From Boseongicola sp. (GTDB taxonomy: Bacteria; Pseudomonadota; Alphaproteobacteria; Rhodobacterales; Rhodobacteraceae): a stretch of DNA of 9,876 nucleotides. Both the position numbers and the translations under genes were made by a program. Where the stretch lies: positions 1 through 9,876 of the forward strand of contig JABDPD010000340.1 of the NCBI GenBank assembly GCA_013042895.1. Reading direction: 5' to 3'. Under the pieces are notes generated by a model, which saw nothing but the letters and a program-made list of their open reading frames with translations, did not search any database and was not told the origin of the DNA. Of the stretch, positions 1-7,108 are shown piece by piece. Each line of letters opens with the position of its first letter. Position 1 is the first letter of the stretch.

Positions 1-855
1 GTATGCGGTGGCGTAGTTTAACGGGACGTTGATACCCTTTCGTGACAGACCCGACGTCCCCGAGAAATCGAGTGTTATTTCGGTTTCAGCAATCGTGAGT
101 GCGGCGTGTAGCTGGATTTCCTTTTCATAACCGTCGACCTTCAGGATGTTGTTCCATGTGCCTTTTGGAAGGGCAGCGATGGCCTCAAGCGTGCCGCTAT
201 ACGAGGTGTTGATGATGTAGGCGGAAAGCGCATCCAGCGTGTCGACGCCGAACTCGTCCATCATGCCCGAAAGCCGCTCGGCCCCGGTTTCGCAACAGGC
301 GATCAAGGCGTAGATGTCGCCTTCATTGCCGATCGGCTCGCGGGAATTGGCTTTCACAATGTCCATCAGAAACGTGTTGAGAGCGCCAGCCGCCATCAAC
401 TTGCAGGGTGGAATGAGGAGGCCCTCGTCGAAGACGTCCGAGCCTTCCGGCCCCATCCCCTGCCCTCCGAGATCGACCAGATGAGAGGTGCAGGAAGTAA
501 AGCCGACAACCTGACCTTTACGGAAGACGGGCATCATCAAAAGGAAGTCGTTCAAATGACCGGACGCGATCCACGGGTCATTCGTAAGATAGATATCGCC
601 CGGCTTCATGTTCTGGATTTCAAACCGCTCCCGGAGCGTCTTCACGGCTTCGGCCATTGTGTTGATATGACCAGGTGTACCCGTCACCGCCTGAGCCAAC
701 ATCCGCCCTTGCACATCAAAGATACCCGCAGAGATGTCACCACACTCGCGCACGATAGGAGAAAACGCGGTACGGATCAGGACTTGCGCCTGTTCTTCGA
801 CCACGGCCAAAAGGCGGTTCCACATGACCTGAAGGCGTGTATCGGACGGGGTCAT
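1..855 (-). CDS. hyuB: Hydantoinase B / oxoprolinase family protein, N-terminal 285 residues (3' end beyond window)
   Basis: This is the B subunit of an ATP-dependent hydantoinase/5-oxoprolinase/acetophenone carboxylase-type enzyme, acting in the cytoplasm with HyuA. Translation from the ATG at 853-855 is open to base 1 with no stop, giving about half of the usual ~550-residue length. Family hallmarks are visible: NDPW near residues 92-95, GHLND at 99-103, TSHLVDLGGQG at 123-133, and DFSGTSG near residues 263-269. The start is firm: an AAGGAG ribosome-binding site lies 8 nt upstream at 864-869, inside the end of hyuA, and the ATG overlaps the hyuA TGA as ATGA. Coupled translation and a two-subunit complex are expected. 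The substrate cannot be assigned from sequence; related enzymes act on N-methylhydantoin, hydantoins, 5-oxoproline or acetophenone. The family call is secure, the exact reaction is not. Confidence 0.93.
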   Translation of the reverse strand, partial: MTPSDTRLQVMWNRLLAVVEEQAQVLIRTAFSPIVRECGDISAGIFDVQGRMLAQAVTGTPGHINTMAEAVKTLRERFEIQNMKPGDIYLTNDPWIASGHLNDFLLMMPVFRKGQVVGFTSCTSHLVDLGGQGMGPEGSDVFDEGLLIPPCKLMAAGALNTFLMDIVKANSREPIGNEGDIYALIACCETGAERLSGMMDEFGVDTLDALSAYIINTSYSGTLEAIAALPKGTWNNILKVDGYEKEIQLHAALTIAETEITLDFSGTSGLSRKGINVPLNYATAY

Positions 856-2951
856 GGGGTGCTCTCCTTGTTGCGCTCCAGCCAAATGTTGCGGCCACCA
901 TCGACAACGGCAGAAAAATCAGCGCTGACAAAGGTTGTGGTTTGGGGTTCAGTGATCAAGGCCGGTCCCGCAATGGTGTCTCCGGGAGCCAAGGTATGAC
1001 GGTCGTGGATTTGCGCCTCGCGCAGCTTGGAGGTGACATCGCAAAGGATAGTTCTGGTTTCGGATGAGATGACGCGCCGCTTCGTTGGCGTCTCCGGGTA
1101 TCGCTCAAGGGCGCGAGGCGGCGAGGAGACGTCTACAGACCAATTCAGAATCTCTATGGTCATGCCCGGAACGACACGGCTGAATTGTCGCGCGTACTCG
1201 GCCTCAAAACGCTGCCGTAAGGCCGGCAGATCGTCCGGCGTCAATTCGCGGCTTGGCAGGCTGACTTCTATTTCGTGGCCTTGGCCGTGATAGCGCATAT
1301 AGGCCTGTCTGCGCTCTCGCAGCTCTCCTGATGGAGCACCCGCCCGTACAACGGCTTCAGCCTCTGCGGACATCTGGTCAAAGAAAGCGTTGAGGCCCAG
1401 AAGATCGAGCGTCTCCAGTGTTCCGTATCGTGAGCGGATGATCTCGAAGGAGACCGGGGCATACAGAAAACCGACGGCGGACCCCACACCGGGGTCGAGC
1501 GGCACGAGGATACGTTCGATCTGCGAGCGTCGAGCAACACGGGTGGCGTGCAAAGGGCCGTTACCACCGAAAGCGATCATGACGCGCTCGCTCAGGTCCT
1601 TGCCGGATTCCACAGCGTGCATTCTGCCAGCGCCTGCCATACTTTCATCCACGATTTCACTGATGGCTTGCGCGGCACTAAGGGCATTCAGCTTAAGCGA
1701 CTGCCCAATGTCGCGCTGAATGACATCTCGGGCAACTTGCGTGTTGATCTGAAGGCGCCCTTCGGCAAAGCGTCCGGGTTCGATCAATCCTTGCGCCACA
1801 TCGGCGTCCGTCACGGTGGGATTTTGGCCACCTTTGTCAAATGCAGCTGGCCCTGGTTCGGAACCGGCGCTTTCGGGGCCCACCTGCAGGCGACCCAATC
1901 GATCAACGCAAGCGATAGAGCCGCCGCCTGCCCCAATCTCAATCATCTCGATCACCGGAATGCGCACTGGCATGCCTGAGCCCTTGATGAAACGCGCTGC
2001 ACGCGCAATCTCGAATTTGCGCGCTGTTTGTGGGCGGTGATCGTCGATCAAGCAGAGCTTGGCCGTGGTCCCACCCATGTCGAATGACACAACGTTTAGC
2101 TCACCAGTTTCAGATGCAAGGCGCGCCGCGAGAATGGCCCCACCAGCCGGGCCGGATTCGACCAATCTGATGGGCAGACGCATAGCTGTTTCGACAGTTG
2201 TCATGCCGCCACCTGCCGTCATCATCAAGATCGGACACAAAAGGCCTTCATCCGCAAAGCGCGCCTGAAAATCCGCTAGGTAGTTTGCCATGAGTGGTTG
2301 AATGTAAGCGTTGGCAATAGTCGTCGACAAACGTTCAAACTCGCGCGCTTCAGGACTGACTTCATGCGAGAGCGACACGACATGCCCCGGGAGAGCAACT
2401 TGCAGAAGGTCTCGCAATCGCAGTTCGTGCTTAGGGTTGGCGTAAGAATGCAGAAGACAGATCGCAACGGCCTCAGCACCACTTTCCTTTAATTGCCCGG
2501 CCAACGCAGCAACGCCGTCTTCGTTCAGCGGCATGAGTTCATGACCATGCACGTCCATGCGACCGCCCAAAGTGAATGCACGGGCGCGGGGCACGATGAG
2601 ATCAGGCTTTTCTAAGTTTATATCGTATTGGCTGTAGCGACGCTCGTAGGCAATTTCGAGGATGTCGCGAAACCCCTTTGTTGTGATCGTTGCCACGCGG
2701 GCACCGCGCCGCTCAATTAGGGCATTGGTTGCAAGCGTTGTGCCGTGAATGAACCCAGCGATATCCTCCCAGCCTATCCCGGCTTGCGCGATGACCTCGC
2801 TCGCTCCTTCGAGAGCACCAAGCGTTGGATTTGCGGGCGTTGTTGGGGTTTTCGTTGAAGTCAGAATGCGACCTTGAGCATCAACAAGGACTGTATCTGT
2901 AAACGTTCCACCAATATCGATGGCAAGCCGGAATCCGGTAATGTTTTCCAT
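852..2951 (-). CDS. hyuA: Hydantoinase A / oxoprolinase family protein
   Basis: This is the ATP-binding A subunit paired with HyuB, in the actin/Hsp70/sugar-kinase-like fold family. From the ATG at 2951 it has 699 residues, normal for the family. The phosphate-binding DIGGTFTD is at residues 12-19 and GTTLATNAL at 70-78. The second nucleotide motif SFDMGGTTA is at 289-297, a glycine-rich EIGAGGGS follows near 338-345, and AFGGNGPLHA is at 460-469. Domain order is Hydant_A_N, then Hydantoinase_A, then a C-terminal beta-rich part. The same frame extends upstream to a TTG at 2990, but the extra 13 residues match nothing in the family and the ATG places DIGGTFTD at the usual distance from the N-terminus. 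Neither start has a good Shine-Dalgarno, so the start is moderately uncertain. It overlaps hyuB by ATGA. No racemase, carbamoylase, transporter or regulator is adjacent here to reveal the substrate. Confidence 0.93.
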   Translation of the reverse strand: MENITGFRLAIDIGGTFTDTVLVDAQGRILTSTKTPTTPANPTLGALEGASEVIAQAGIGWEDIAGFIHGTTLATNALIERRGARVATITTKGFRDILEIAYERRYSQYDINLEKPDLIVPRARAFTLGGRMDVHGHELMPLNEDGVAALAGQLKESGAEAVAICLLHSYANPKHELRLRDLLQVALPGHVVSLSHEVSPEAREFERLSTTIANAYIQPLMANYLADFQARFADEGLLCPILMMTAGGGMTTVETAMRLPIRLVESGPAGGAILAARLASETGELNVVSFDMGGTTAKLCLIDDHRPQTARKFEIARAARFIKGSGMPVRIPVIEMIEIGAGGGSIACVDRLGRLQVGPESAGSEPGPAAFDKGGQNPTVTDADVAQGLIEPGRFAEGRLQINTQVARDVIQRDIGQSLKLNALSAAQAISEIVDESMAGAGRMHAVESGKDLSERVMIAFGGNGPLHATRVARRSQIERILVPLDPGVGSAVGFLYAPVSFEIIRSRYGTLETLDLLGLNAFFDQMSAEAEAVVRAGAPSGELRERRQAYMRYHGQGHEIEVSLPSRELTPDDLPALRQRFEAEYARQFSRVVPGMTIEILNWSVDVSSPPRALERYPETPTKRRVISSETRTILCDVTSKLREAQIHDRHTLAPGDTIAGPALITEPQTTTFVSADFSAVVDGGRNIWLERNKESTP
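864..869 (-). promoter_or_regulatory. Ribosome-binding site of hyuB
   Basis: On the minus strand this reads AAGGAG and stands 8 nt before the hyuB ATG at 853-855. It lies inside the last codons of hyuA, so hyuB can be initiated directly as well as by coupling through the ATGA overlap. It fixes the hyuB start. Confidence 0.75.
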
Positions 2952-3012
2952 GGATGAAGGCCAAAAGCTGAGAGGTCGAACAACGCCCAAGATACTGGGC
3001 GAGCACTAAGAA

Positions 3013-3035
3013 CTAGCGGCAAATCTGCCAGCTAG
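3013..3035. repeat. Imperfect inverted repeat (hairpin) upstream of hyuA
   Basis: The arms CTAGC-GGCA and TGCC-A-GCTAG pair over nine bases with one bulged A and a four-base loop. In the minus-strand direction it is followed by TTCTTAGT, too weak a T-run for a confident terminator. It could be a poor terminator for dusA, an mRNA leader hairpin of hyuA, or an operator. Confidence 0.3.
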
Positions 3036-3110
3036 AGGTCAGACGACGAGGTCGCATCCAGTCGCCCGGCGACCCAAATTCAGCTTGGTGGAGTGTGACA
3101 GCACGGGGCT

Positions 3111-3138
3111 TTTCTCACTTTGCCTTTGGTGTGAGAAA
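3111..3138. repeat. 8-bp inverted repeat TTTCTCAC/GTGAGAAA, candidate operator
   Basis: The arms TTTCTCAC (3111-3118) and GTGAGAAA (3131-3138) are perfect reverse complements separated by 12 bases, giving a centre-to-centre distance of about 20 bp (two helical turns). This geometry suits a dimeric regulator reading two half-sites. Folding as a hairpin with a 12-nt loop is possible but weak. It lies roughly 160-190 bp upstream of the hyuA ATG. No regulator gene for it is in the window. Confidence 0.35.
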
Positions 3139-3158
3139 CGGTGCGCCAAGGGGCGGTA

Positions 3159-3172
3159 TTCTGTCAACAGAA
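3159..3172. repeat. Palindrome TTCTGT-CA-ACAGAA between dusA and hyuA
   Basis: Two perfect 6-bp arms flank a two-base centre, 22 bp past the dusA stop codon. On the minus strand it contains TTGACA, resembling a -35 box. It may be part of a regulated hyuAB promoter, or a chance palindrome. No matching -10 element was found. Confidence 0.3.
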
Positions 3173-3194
3173 ATGCGTCGTGAGCACCGTTGGA

Positions 3195-4199
3195 TCAGGC
3201 GGCCAACTCGCGCGGCACTTGAGCCAAAGCATCCAGCAGGACATGCGCCCCAGCCTCCTCGGCGTGCACCTCGGTTGAGAGGATCCGTCGCCAGGCCCGC
3301 GCGCCGGGGCGGCCCTGAAACAGCCCAAGCATGTGGCGTGTGACGTTGTGGAGACGACCGCCGCTTGCAATATGGGATTCGATATAGGGGATCATCGCTT
3401 CGGCGACATCGTGTGGCGTCTCATAGGGGTCTTTTTCGCCGAATACCAAACTGTCAGCGCGCGCCAGCGTGTCCCAAGGCGTGTGGTACGCTGCACGACC
3501 AATCATTACACCGTCTAGTCCGAGCCCGAGATGTTCTTGTGCTTCGCTCAAGCCTTCGATGCCCCCGTTGATGGAGATGTGGAGCTCGGGGAACCTCGCT
3601 TTCATCGCGTGGACAAGATCATAGTCCAAGGGCGGGATATCGCGGTTTTCCTTGGGGCTTAGACCATGCAGCCAGGCCTTTCGCGCGTGGATAGCAACAC
3701 GTGTCACGCCCGCATCGCGGATGCGCTTCAGGAAATCGGGCAGGACCTCTTCCGGGGTCTGATCGTCGACTCCGATACGACATTTTACGGTCACGGGCAC
3801 ATCGACGGCCTTGCGCATCGCTTGAGCGCATTCCGCCACGAGGTCGGGGGTTTTCATCAAGACTGCGCCGAATGTGCCGGATTGTACGCGGTCAGAGGGG
3901 CATCCGACATTAAGGTTAATCTCGTCATACCCCTCGCCTGCCCCAATCCGCGCGGCTTCCGCCAGTTCGCTAGGGTCCGAGCCACCGAGTTGTAGGGCAA
4001 CCGGGTGTTCGACGTCTGAATAAGTCAGAAGATGCCTGGCCCCGCCGCGCACGAGAGCGGGAGACGTGACCATTTCCGTGTAAAGTAGCGCATGGCGCGA
4101 CAGCGTGCGGTGAAAGACGCGGCAATGGCGATCCGTCCAATCCATCATTGGGGCGACGGACAGACGGGCGAATTGAGTTATGACGGATGCGCCTTGCAT
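3195..4199 (-). CDS. dusA: tRNA-dihydrouridine(20/20a) synthase DusA
   Basis: This FMN-dependent, NADPH-using flavoenzyme reduces uridine to dihydrouridine in the D-loop of tRNAs (U20/U20a for DusA). It has 334 residues, the normal length. The N-terminal SVAPMMDWTDRHCR (residues 14-27) is the DusA form of the FMN-binding APM motif. The catalytic cysteine is Cys100 in NVGCPSDRVQ, followed by KCRIGVDD, HARKAWLHGLSPKENR, SINGGI and the FMN phosphate site VMIGRAAYHTPW. The C-terminal helical RNA-binding domain includes NVTRHMLGLFQGRPG. The DusA subfamily is favoured over DusB/DusC by the SPKENR and GRAAYHTPW motifs. The start ATG at 4197-4199 has only a weak GCGGA upstream. It follows the sulfatase-like gene by 42 bp on the same strand with no clear terminator between, so read-through is possible although its role is unrelated. 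Confidence 0.95.
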   Translation of the reverse strand: MQGASVITQFARLSVAPMMDWTDRHCRVFHRTLSRHALLYTEMVTSPALVRGGARHLLTYSDVEHPVALQLGGSDPSELAEAARIGAGEGYDEINLNVGCPSDRVQSGTFGAVLMKTPDLVAECAQAMRKAVDVPVTVKCRIGVDDQTPEEVLPDFLKRIRDAGVTRVAIHARKAWLHGLSPKENRDIPPLDYDLVHAMKARFPELHISINGGIEGLSEAQEHLGLGLDGVMIGRAAYHTPWDTLARADSLVFGEKDPYETPHDVAEAMIPYIESHIASGGRLHNVTRHMLGLFQGRPGARAWRRILSTEVHAEEAGAHVLLDALAQVPRELAA

Positions 4200-4241
4200 G
4201 GTCCGCGTTTTAGCGCTGGTGCCGGGTTTTGGCCAGATCGC

Positions 4242-5864
4242 TTATCCTGAGGCCTTATCAGGAAGGATTTTGCCCAACGCGTTGAGGTCCGCTTCGTCCC
4301 AAAGCGCGATGTAGATACCATGAGGCTCCTGCCCTTTAGCGCGCGCGTCCATCACGGGTCCAGTGACTGTCGTGCGCGTGTGATGCTGTCGTGTCCAATG
4401 GAAATGGGCCTGCTCAAGGCGCTGCAGCTCTCCGGCACAGGCAGGGTCCGAGGCGCGGTCTATGAGCTCATCCGGGTCGGCCTCAAGGTCGTAGAGCAGA
4501 GGCGCAAACCCTTCGACGTGGACCAGTTTCCACCGGCCATCGAAAACCATCGTCAAGCGTGCGTCTGCCTGATCAATGCCAAGCGCCAGCCGGGCTTCCC
4601 GGGTTGAATAGTCGTACTCGGAGAACGCGAAATTGCGCCAAATTTCTGCTTCCCCATGTAAATGTGCCTGAAGAGATCGACCCTCGATGATGTGGGGCTT
4701 TGCTTCACCCCCAAAAAATTCAAGGAAGGTCGGCACGAGATCAATGCCTTCAACAAGGGCTTCCGTGATGGCGCCCCGTTGCGCATCAGCTTCGGGGCGC
4801 GGATCGTAGATGATGAGAGGAATGCGCGCGGAGCAGTCGTAAAACAGGTCTTTCTCGCCCAGCCAGTGGTCGCCCATATTGTCGCCGTGATCCGAGCAGA
4901 AAACGATCATCGTGTCGTCCATCCGACCAGTGTTTTCGAGGAAATCGAAAAGCCGGCCCATCTCGTCATCAAGCTGCTTTATCAACCCCATATAAGCCGG
5001 TGCGACGCGATCCCTGACTTCGTCACGTGAAAACGACTGGCAAATCCGGCTGTCCAGCCATGCCTTCATCAGCGGATGATCCGTTTCGCGTTCTGCGTCA
5101 CTGCGCACAACAGGGGGCACATCGTTGGGGTCGTACATGTCGTTGTAAGGCGCCGGTGCTAGATATGGCCAATGAGGCTTGATGTAACTGAGGTGGCACA
5201 GCCAAGGCTGATCACCTTGGGCTTCGATGAATTCAATCCCGCGCGTCGTAAGCCAAGCGGTTTCAGAGTGTTCGGCAGGCACGCGCGCGGGCAAATGCGA
5301 GTTCTTCAAAAGCCATCCCGTCAGAAGTTCGCCATTCTCGCCTTCCGCCGAATTTGCCCATTCCTCCCATGGATTGTCGCCGTCAAAACCGTGGGCGCGC
5401 AGATAAGCGTCATAATCTTCAGCATGTCGGTGCGGATAATCGGTGTGGTTAGTACCGTCATCGCGCAAGACGACTTCAAACCCACATTCACTGGCGAGCG
5501 CACCGATGGTGCTGTCCGGCTCAATGCCGAGACGCGCCATGCCTTCCTTATCGGGGGTCATATGCGTCTTGCCCACGAGGCTGCATTTCACACCAATCTC
5601 GCGCAGATGATCGCCAAGGGTCATCTCGCCAATTTTCAGCGGTACATTGTTCCAGGTCGAGCCGTGACTGCGCACATAACGCCCAGTATAAAAGCTCATA
5701 CGCGAGGGGCCGCAAATCGGGGACTGAACATAAGTTTTGTTGAAACGCACACCCTTTGCAGCGAGGCGATCAAGGTGAGGCGTATTCATATGGGTCGCGC
5801 CAAAGCAACTGAGATAGTCCCAGCGCAGTTGATCGGCCATGATCCAGAGTACATTCTTGCCCAT
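4242..5864 (-). CDS. Sulfatase-like hydrolase, phosphonate monoester hydrolase / arylsulfatase superfamily, cytoplasmic
   Basis: This is an alkaline-phosphatase-superfamily ester hydrolase of 540 residues with no signal peptide, so probably cytoplasmic. The sulfatase signature CGPSRMSFYTGR starts at Cys51, the residue that a formylglycine-generating enzyme would convert to the nucleophile. Other likely active-site residues are Asp11 (metal), Lys99 and His101 in GKTHM, His231 in KPHWPY, Asp325-His326 in SDHGD, and Lys338 in GDHWLGEKDLF. The GDHWLGEKDLF block, the LIKQLDDEMGRL helix and the lack of a leader recall rhizobial phosphonate monoester/phosphodiester hydrolases more than secreted arylsulfatases; choline-sulfatase-like activity is an alternative. 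The start is supported by GAGGAAG 9 nt upstream. It lies 80 bp behind the dioxygenase gene, apparently in the iolB operon, so an inositol-linked ester is a reasonable guess. The superfamily is certain, the substrate unknown. Confidence 0.88.
   Translation of the reverse strand: MGKNVLWIMADQLRWDYLSCFGATHMNTPHLDRLAAKGVRFNKTYVQSPICGPSRMSFYTGRYVRSHGSTWNNVPLKIGEMTLGDHLREIGVKCSLVGKTHMTPDKEGMARLGIEPDSTIGALASECGFEVVLRDDGTNHTDYPHRHAEDYDAYLRAHGFDGDNPWEEWANSAEGENGELLTGWLLKNSHLPARVPAEHSETAWLTTRGIEFIEAQGDQPWLCHLSYIKPHWPYLAPAPYNDMYDPNDVPPVVRSDAERETDHPLMKAWLDSRICQSFSRDEVRDRVAPAYMGLIKQLDDEMGRLFDFLENTGRMDDTMIVFCSDHGDNMGDHWLGEKDLFYDCSARIPLIIYDPRPEADAQRGAITEALVEGIDLVPTFLEFFGGEAKPHIIEGRSLQAHLHGEAEIWRNFAFSEYDYSTREARLALGIDQADARLTMVFDGRWKLVHVEGFAPLLYDLEADPDELIDRASDPACAGELQRLEQAHFHWTRQHHTRTTVTGPVMDARAKGQEPHGIYIALWDEADLNALGKILPDKASG
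4245..4263 (-). repeat. Small inverted repeat at the 3' end of the sulfatase-like gene
   Basis: TCCTGA (4245-4250) and TCAGGA (4258-4263) are perfect 6-bp arms with a 7-nt loop over the last codons before the TAA. On the minus strand no T-run follows, so it does not qualify as an intrinsic terminator. At most it is a weak 3' hairpin before dusA. Confidence 0.2.
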
Positions 5865-5873
5865 GCGTTTTCG

Positions 5874-5880
5874 CTTCCTC
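5874..5880 (-). promoter_or_regulatory. Ribosome-binding site of the sulfatase-like gene
   Basis: On the minus strand this reads GAGGAAG, 9 nt before the ATG at 5862-5864. It supports that start and shows the gene is initiated independently despite lying downstream in the operon. Confidence 0.6.
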
Positions 5881-5928
5881 GCTAAGCAGCTTTTGCCTTG
5901 CCATAGGCACGCCCGGAAAGGGTGCAGC

Positions 5929-5942
5929 AGGGCTTTCGCCCT
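5929..5942 (-). repeat. Short GNRA-tetraloop hairpin just after the dioxygenase stop
   Basis: On the minus strand this reads AGGGC-GAAA-GCCCT: a 5-bp GC-rich stem closed by a GAAA tetraloop, beginning 2 nt past the TAA of the dioxygenase gene. The following bases are GCTGCACC, with no T-run, so it is unlikely to terminate alone. It could protect the upstream mRNA or attenuate expression of the downstream hydrolase gene. Confidence 0.35.
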
Positions 5943-5944
5943 TA

Positions 5945-7105
5945 TTACGCCAGTTTACGCCTGTCCTGAGCATCAAGATCAGCGCTGACGCTTTCAAGAG
6001 AAGCACCCGCCATAATCGACAGCTTCATAAGTGCTTTTTGCGTTTGTGGGGCAAGTCCACCGACGGGTGGATCGCGGTCAAGATTGGTCGGGAAGGAATA
6101 GCCTTCGGCAGCAGAAGACAAAACCGCGTCGAGCTCAGGTTCGCTCAGTTCTCCAGTTTGCCAACCGCGCAGAAGGACAGGGTAAAGTGTTTTGCACATC
6201 GCGGTGCGGTCAATGTTCTCCATGGCACGACCAAAAGGCGAGGAGATTTGCAGCAAGTTCACCATCCGGTGCACATCGCTGGTGCTGTTCGATCCGGCAG
6301 CGTGAAACAGAGCTGGACTGAAGAACAGAGCATCCCCCTTCGAAAGAGGCAGCTGCACATAGTTTTCTTCAAAATGCGCCCGGAAATCGTCGCGCCGCCA
6401 AGCTGCATACCCCGGGCGGTATGTTTGCGAGAATGGCAGGAGCTTTGTCGGTCCGCTTTCGATGCTGACGTCCACATGGGCGATGCCGCCCTGAAGCGTC
6501 ATCAAAGGCGACAGATCGTGCACATGGGACGGATATGTCGCGCTGATCTCAGCCGTTTGGAAGCCCAGATGATAATCCCGGTGCGCCTGCTGCGCCTGCC
6601 CGCCCGGATGCACAAGGTTCACTTGAGCGGTCACCTGATAGTTCGGACCGAGCCACGCCTCGCAGGCGGCATCCACGGCTGTACTTGCATGATACTCGGC
6701 AAAGACATCCGGCGCCGCTTCGCAAAGCTTTTGCAGCGAATTCCAGATACGATCGTTGGATCCAGCCGCCGCAAAGTGGTCCGCGCCGCCTCCGGCTTTG
6801 CTTTTCTCATCGGCGATAATCCCATTGAAGACGTCAGTTGCCCGATCAATTGCCGCAAGGTTCGTGCAGGCCGATTTCAAGACAAGAACACCTGCGCCAC
6901 GGTGAAGAATTTCCGCCCATTCCGCCATGAGGAACCGGCGTTGTTCTGTGTCGCTCAGCATCGCGCTCAATGCCGCACAGTCATACACTGGCACATTATT
7001 TGGAGCGCCTGTCGCGTTTGGAATGTCGGTTGGGTCAACTGTACGACTGGTGATCGCCTTGAACTCGTTCAGGTCGCAGGCATCGGCTGAGTAAAATCCA
7101 TGCAT
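5945..7105 (-). CDS. Phytanoyl-CoA dioxygenase (PhyH) family Fe(II)/2-oxoglutarate oxygenase
   Basis: This is a 386-residue cytoplasmic non-haem iron oxygenase expected to hydroxylate, or oxidatively cleave, a small substrate using O2 and 2-oxoglutarate. The iron-binding HxD is His175-Arg-Asp177 in QQAHRDYHLGF. The distal histidine is His268 in ALFHAAGSN, and Arg280 in VHRMVNLLQ is the likely 2-oxoglutarate carboxylate ligand. The double-stranded beta-helix core spans about residues 155-290, with a SIESGPTKLLPFSQTYR segment typical of PhyH proteins. It has an N-terminal extension of ~150 residues and a ~100-residue C-terminal tail rich in conserved-looking PPVGG/PQTQ sequence, so it is longer than many PhyH enzymes. 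The ATG at 7103-7105 follows the iolB stop after only 3 nt, with a weak GCGGAA ribosome-binding site, so it is almost surely cotranscribed with iolB. The substrate is unknown; an inositol derivative is inferred from context. Confidence 0.88.
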   Translation of the reverse strand: MHGFYSADACDLNEFKAITSRTVDPTDIPNATGAPNNVPVYDCAALSAMLSDTEQRRFLMAEWAEILHRGAGVLVLKSACTNLAAIDRATDVFNGIIADEKSKAGGGADHFAAAGSNDRIWNSLQKLCEAAPDVFAEYHASTAVDAACEAWLGPNYQVTAQVNLVHPGGQAQQAHRDYHLGFQTAEISATYPSHVHDLSPLMTLQGGIAHVDVSIESGPTKLLPFSQTYRPGYAAWRRDDFRAHFEENYVQLPLSKGDALFFSPALFHAAGSNSTSDVHRMVNLLQISSPFGRAMENIDRTAMCKTLYPVLLRGWQTGELSEPELDAVLSSAAEGYSFPTNLDRDPPVGGLAPQTQKALMKLSIMAGASLESVSADLDAQDRRKLA

Positions 7106-7108
7106 GGT

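Larger units (their letters stand above)
2952..3194 (-). other. Intergenic region upstream of hyuA, likely holding its promoter and operators
   Basis: About 240 bp lie between the dusA stop and the hyuA ATG, with no credible gene. The stretch has three inverted repeats, entered separately (3013-3035, 3111-3138, 3159-3172), plus a short palindrome at 3061-3073 with GTCGCC/GGCGAC arms around one C. On the minus strand a TTGACA (3167-3162) could be a -35 box, but I see no convincing -10 box 16-18 nt beyond it. No clear intrinsic terminator for dusA is present: no hairpin is followed by a solid T-run. The dense inverted repeats suggest that hyuAB has its own regulated promoter rather than being read from dusA, but this is inference. 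Confidence 0.4.

Noticed and set aside
2949..2990. TTG start adding 13 residues to HyuA
   Set aside because: There is no Shine-Dalgarno and the extra residues are not family-like. The ATG at 2951 gives the usual distance to DIGGTFTD.
3013..3035. Hairpin as a confident intrinsic terminator of dusA
   Set aside because: The stem has a bulge, it lies ~160 bp past the stop and is followed only by TTCTTAGT, not a run of T.
5172..5885. Plus-strand open frame (~237 codons) opposite the sulfatase-like gene
   Set aside because: It has no recognisable domain and lies wholly antisense to a gene with intact catalytic motifs.
6038..7090. Long plus-strand open frame (~350 codons) opposite the dioxygenase gene
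   Set aside because: Its translation is rich in Arg, His, Cys and Trp without family motifs, and it mirrors a well-supported gene on the other strand. It is a GC-rich shadow frame.
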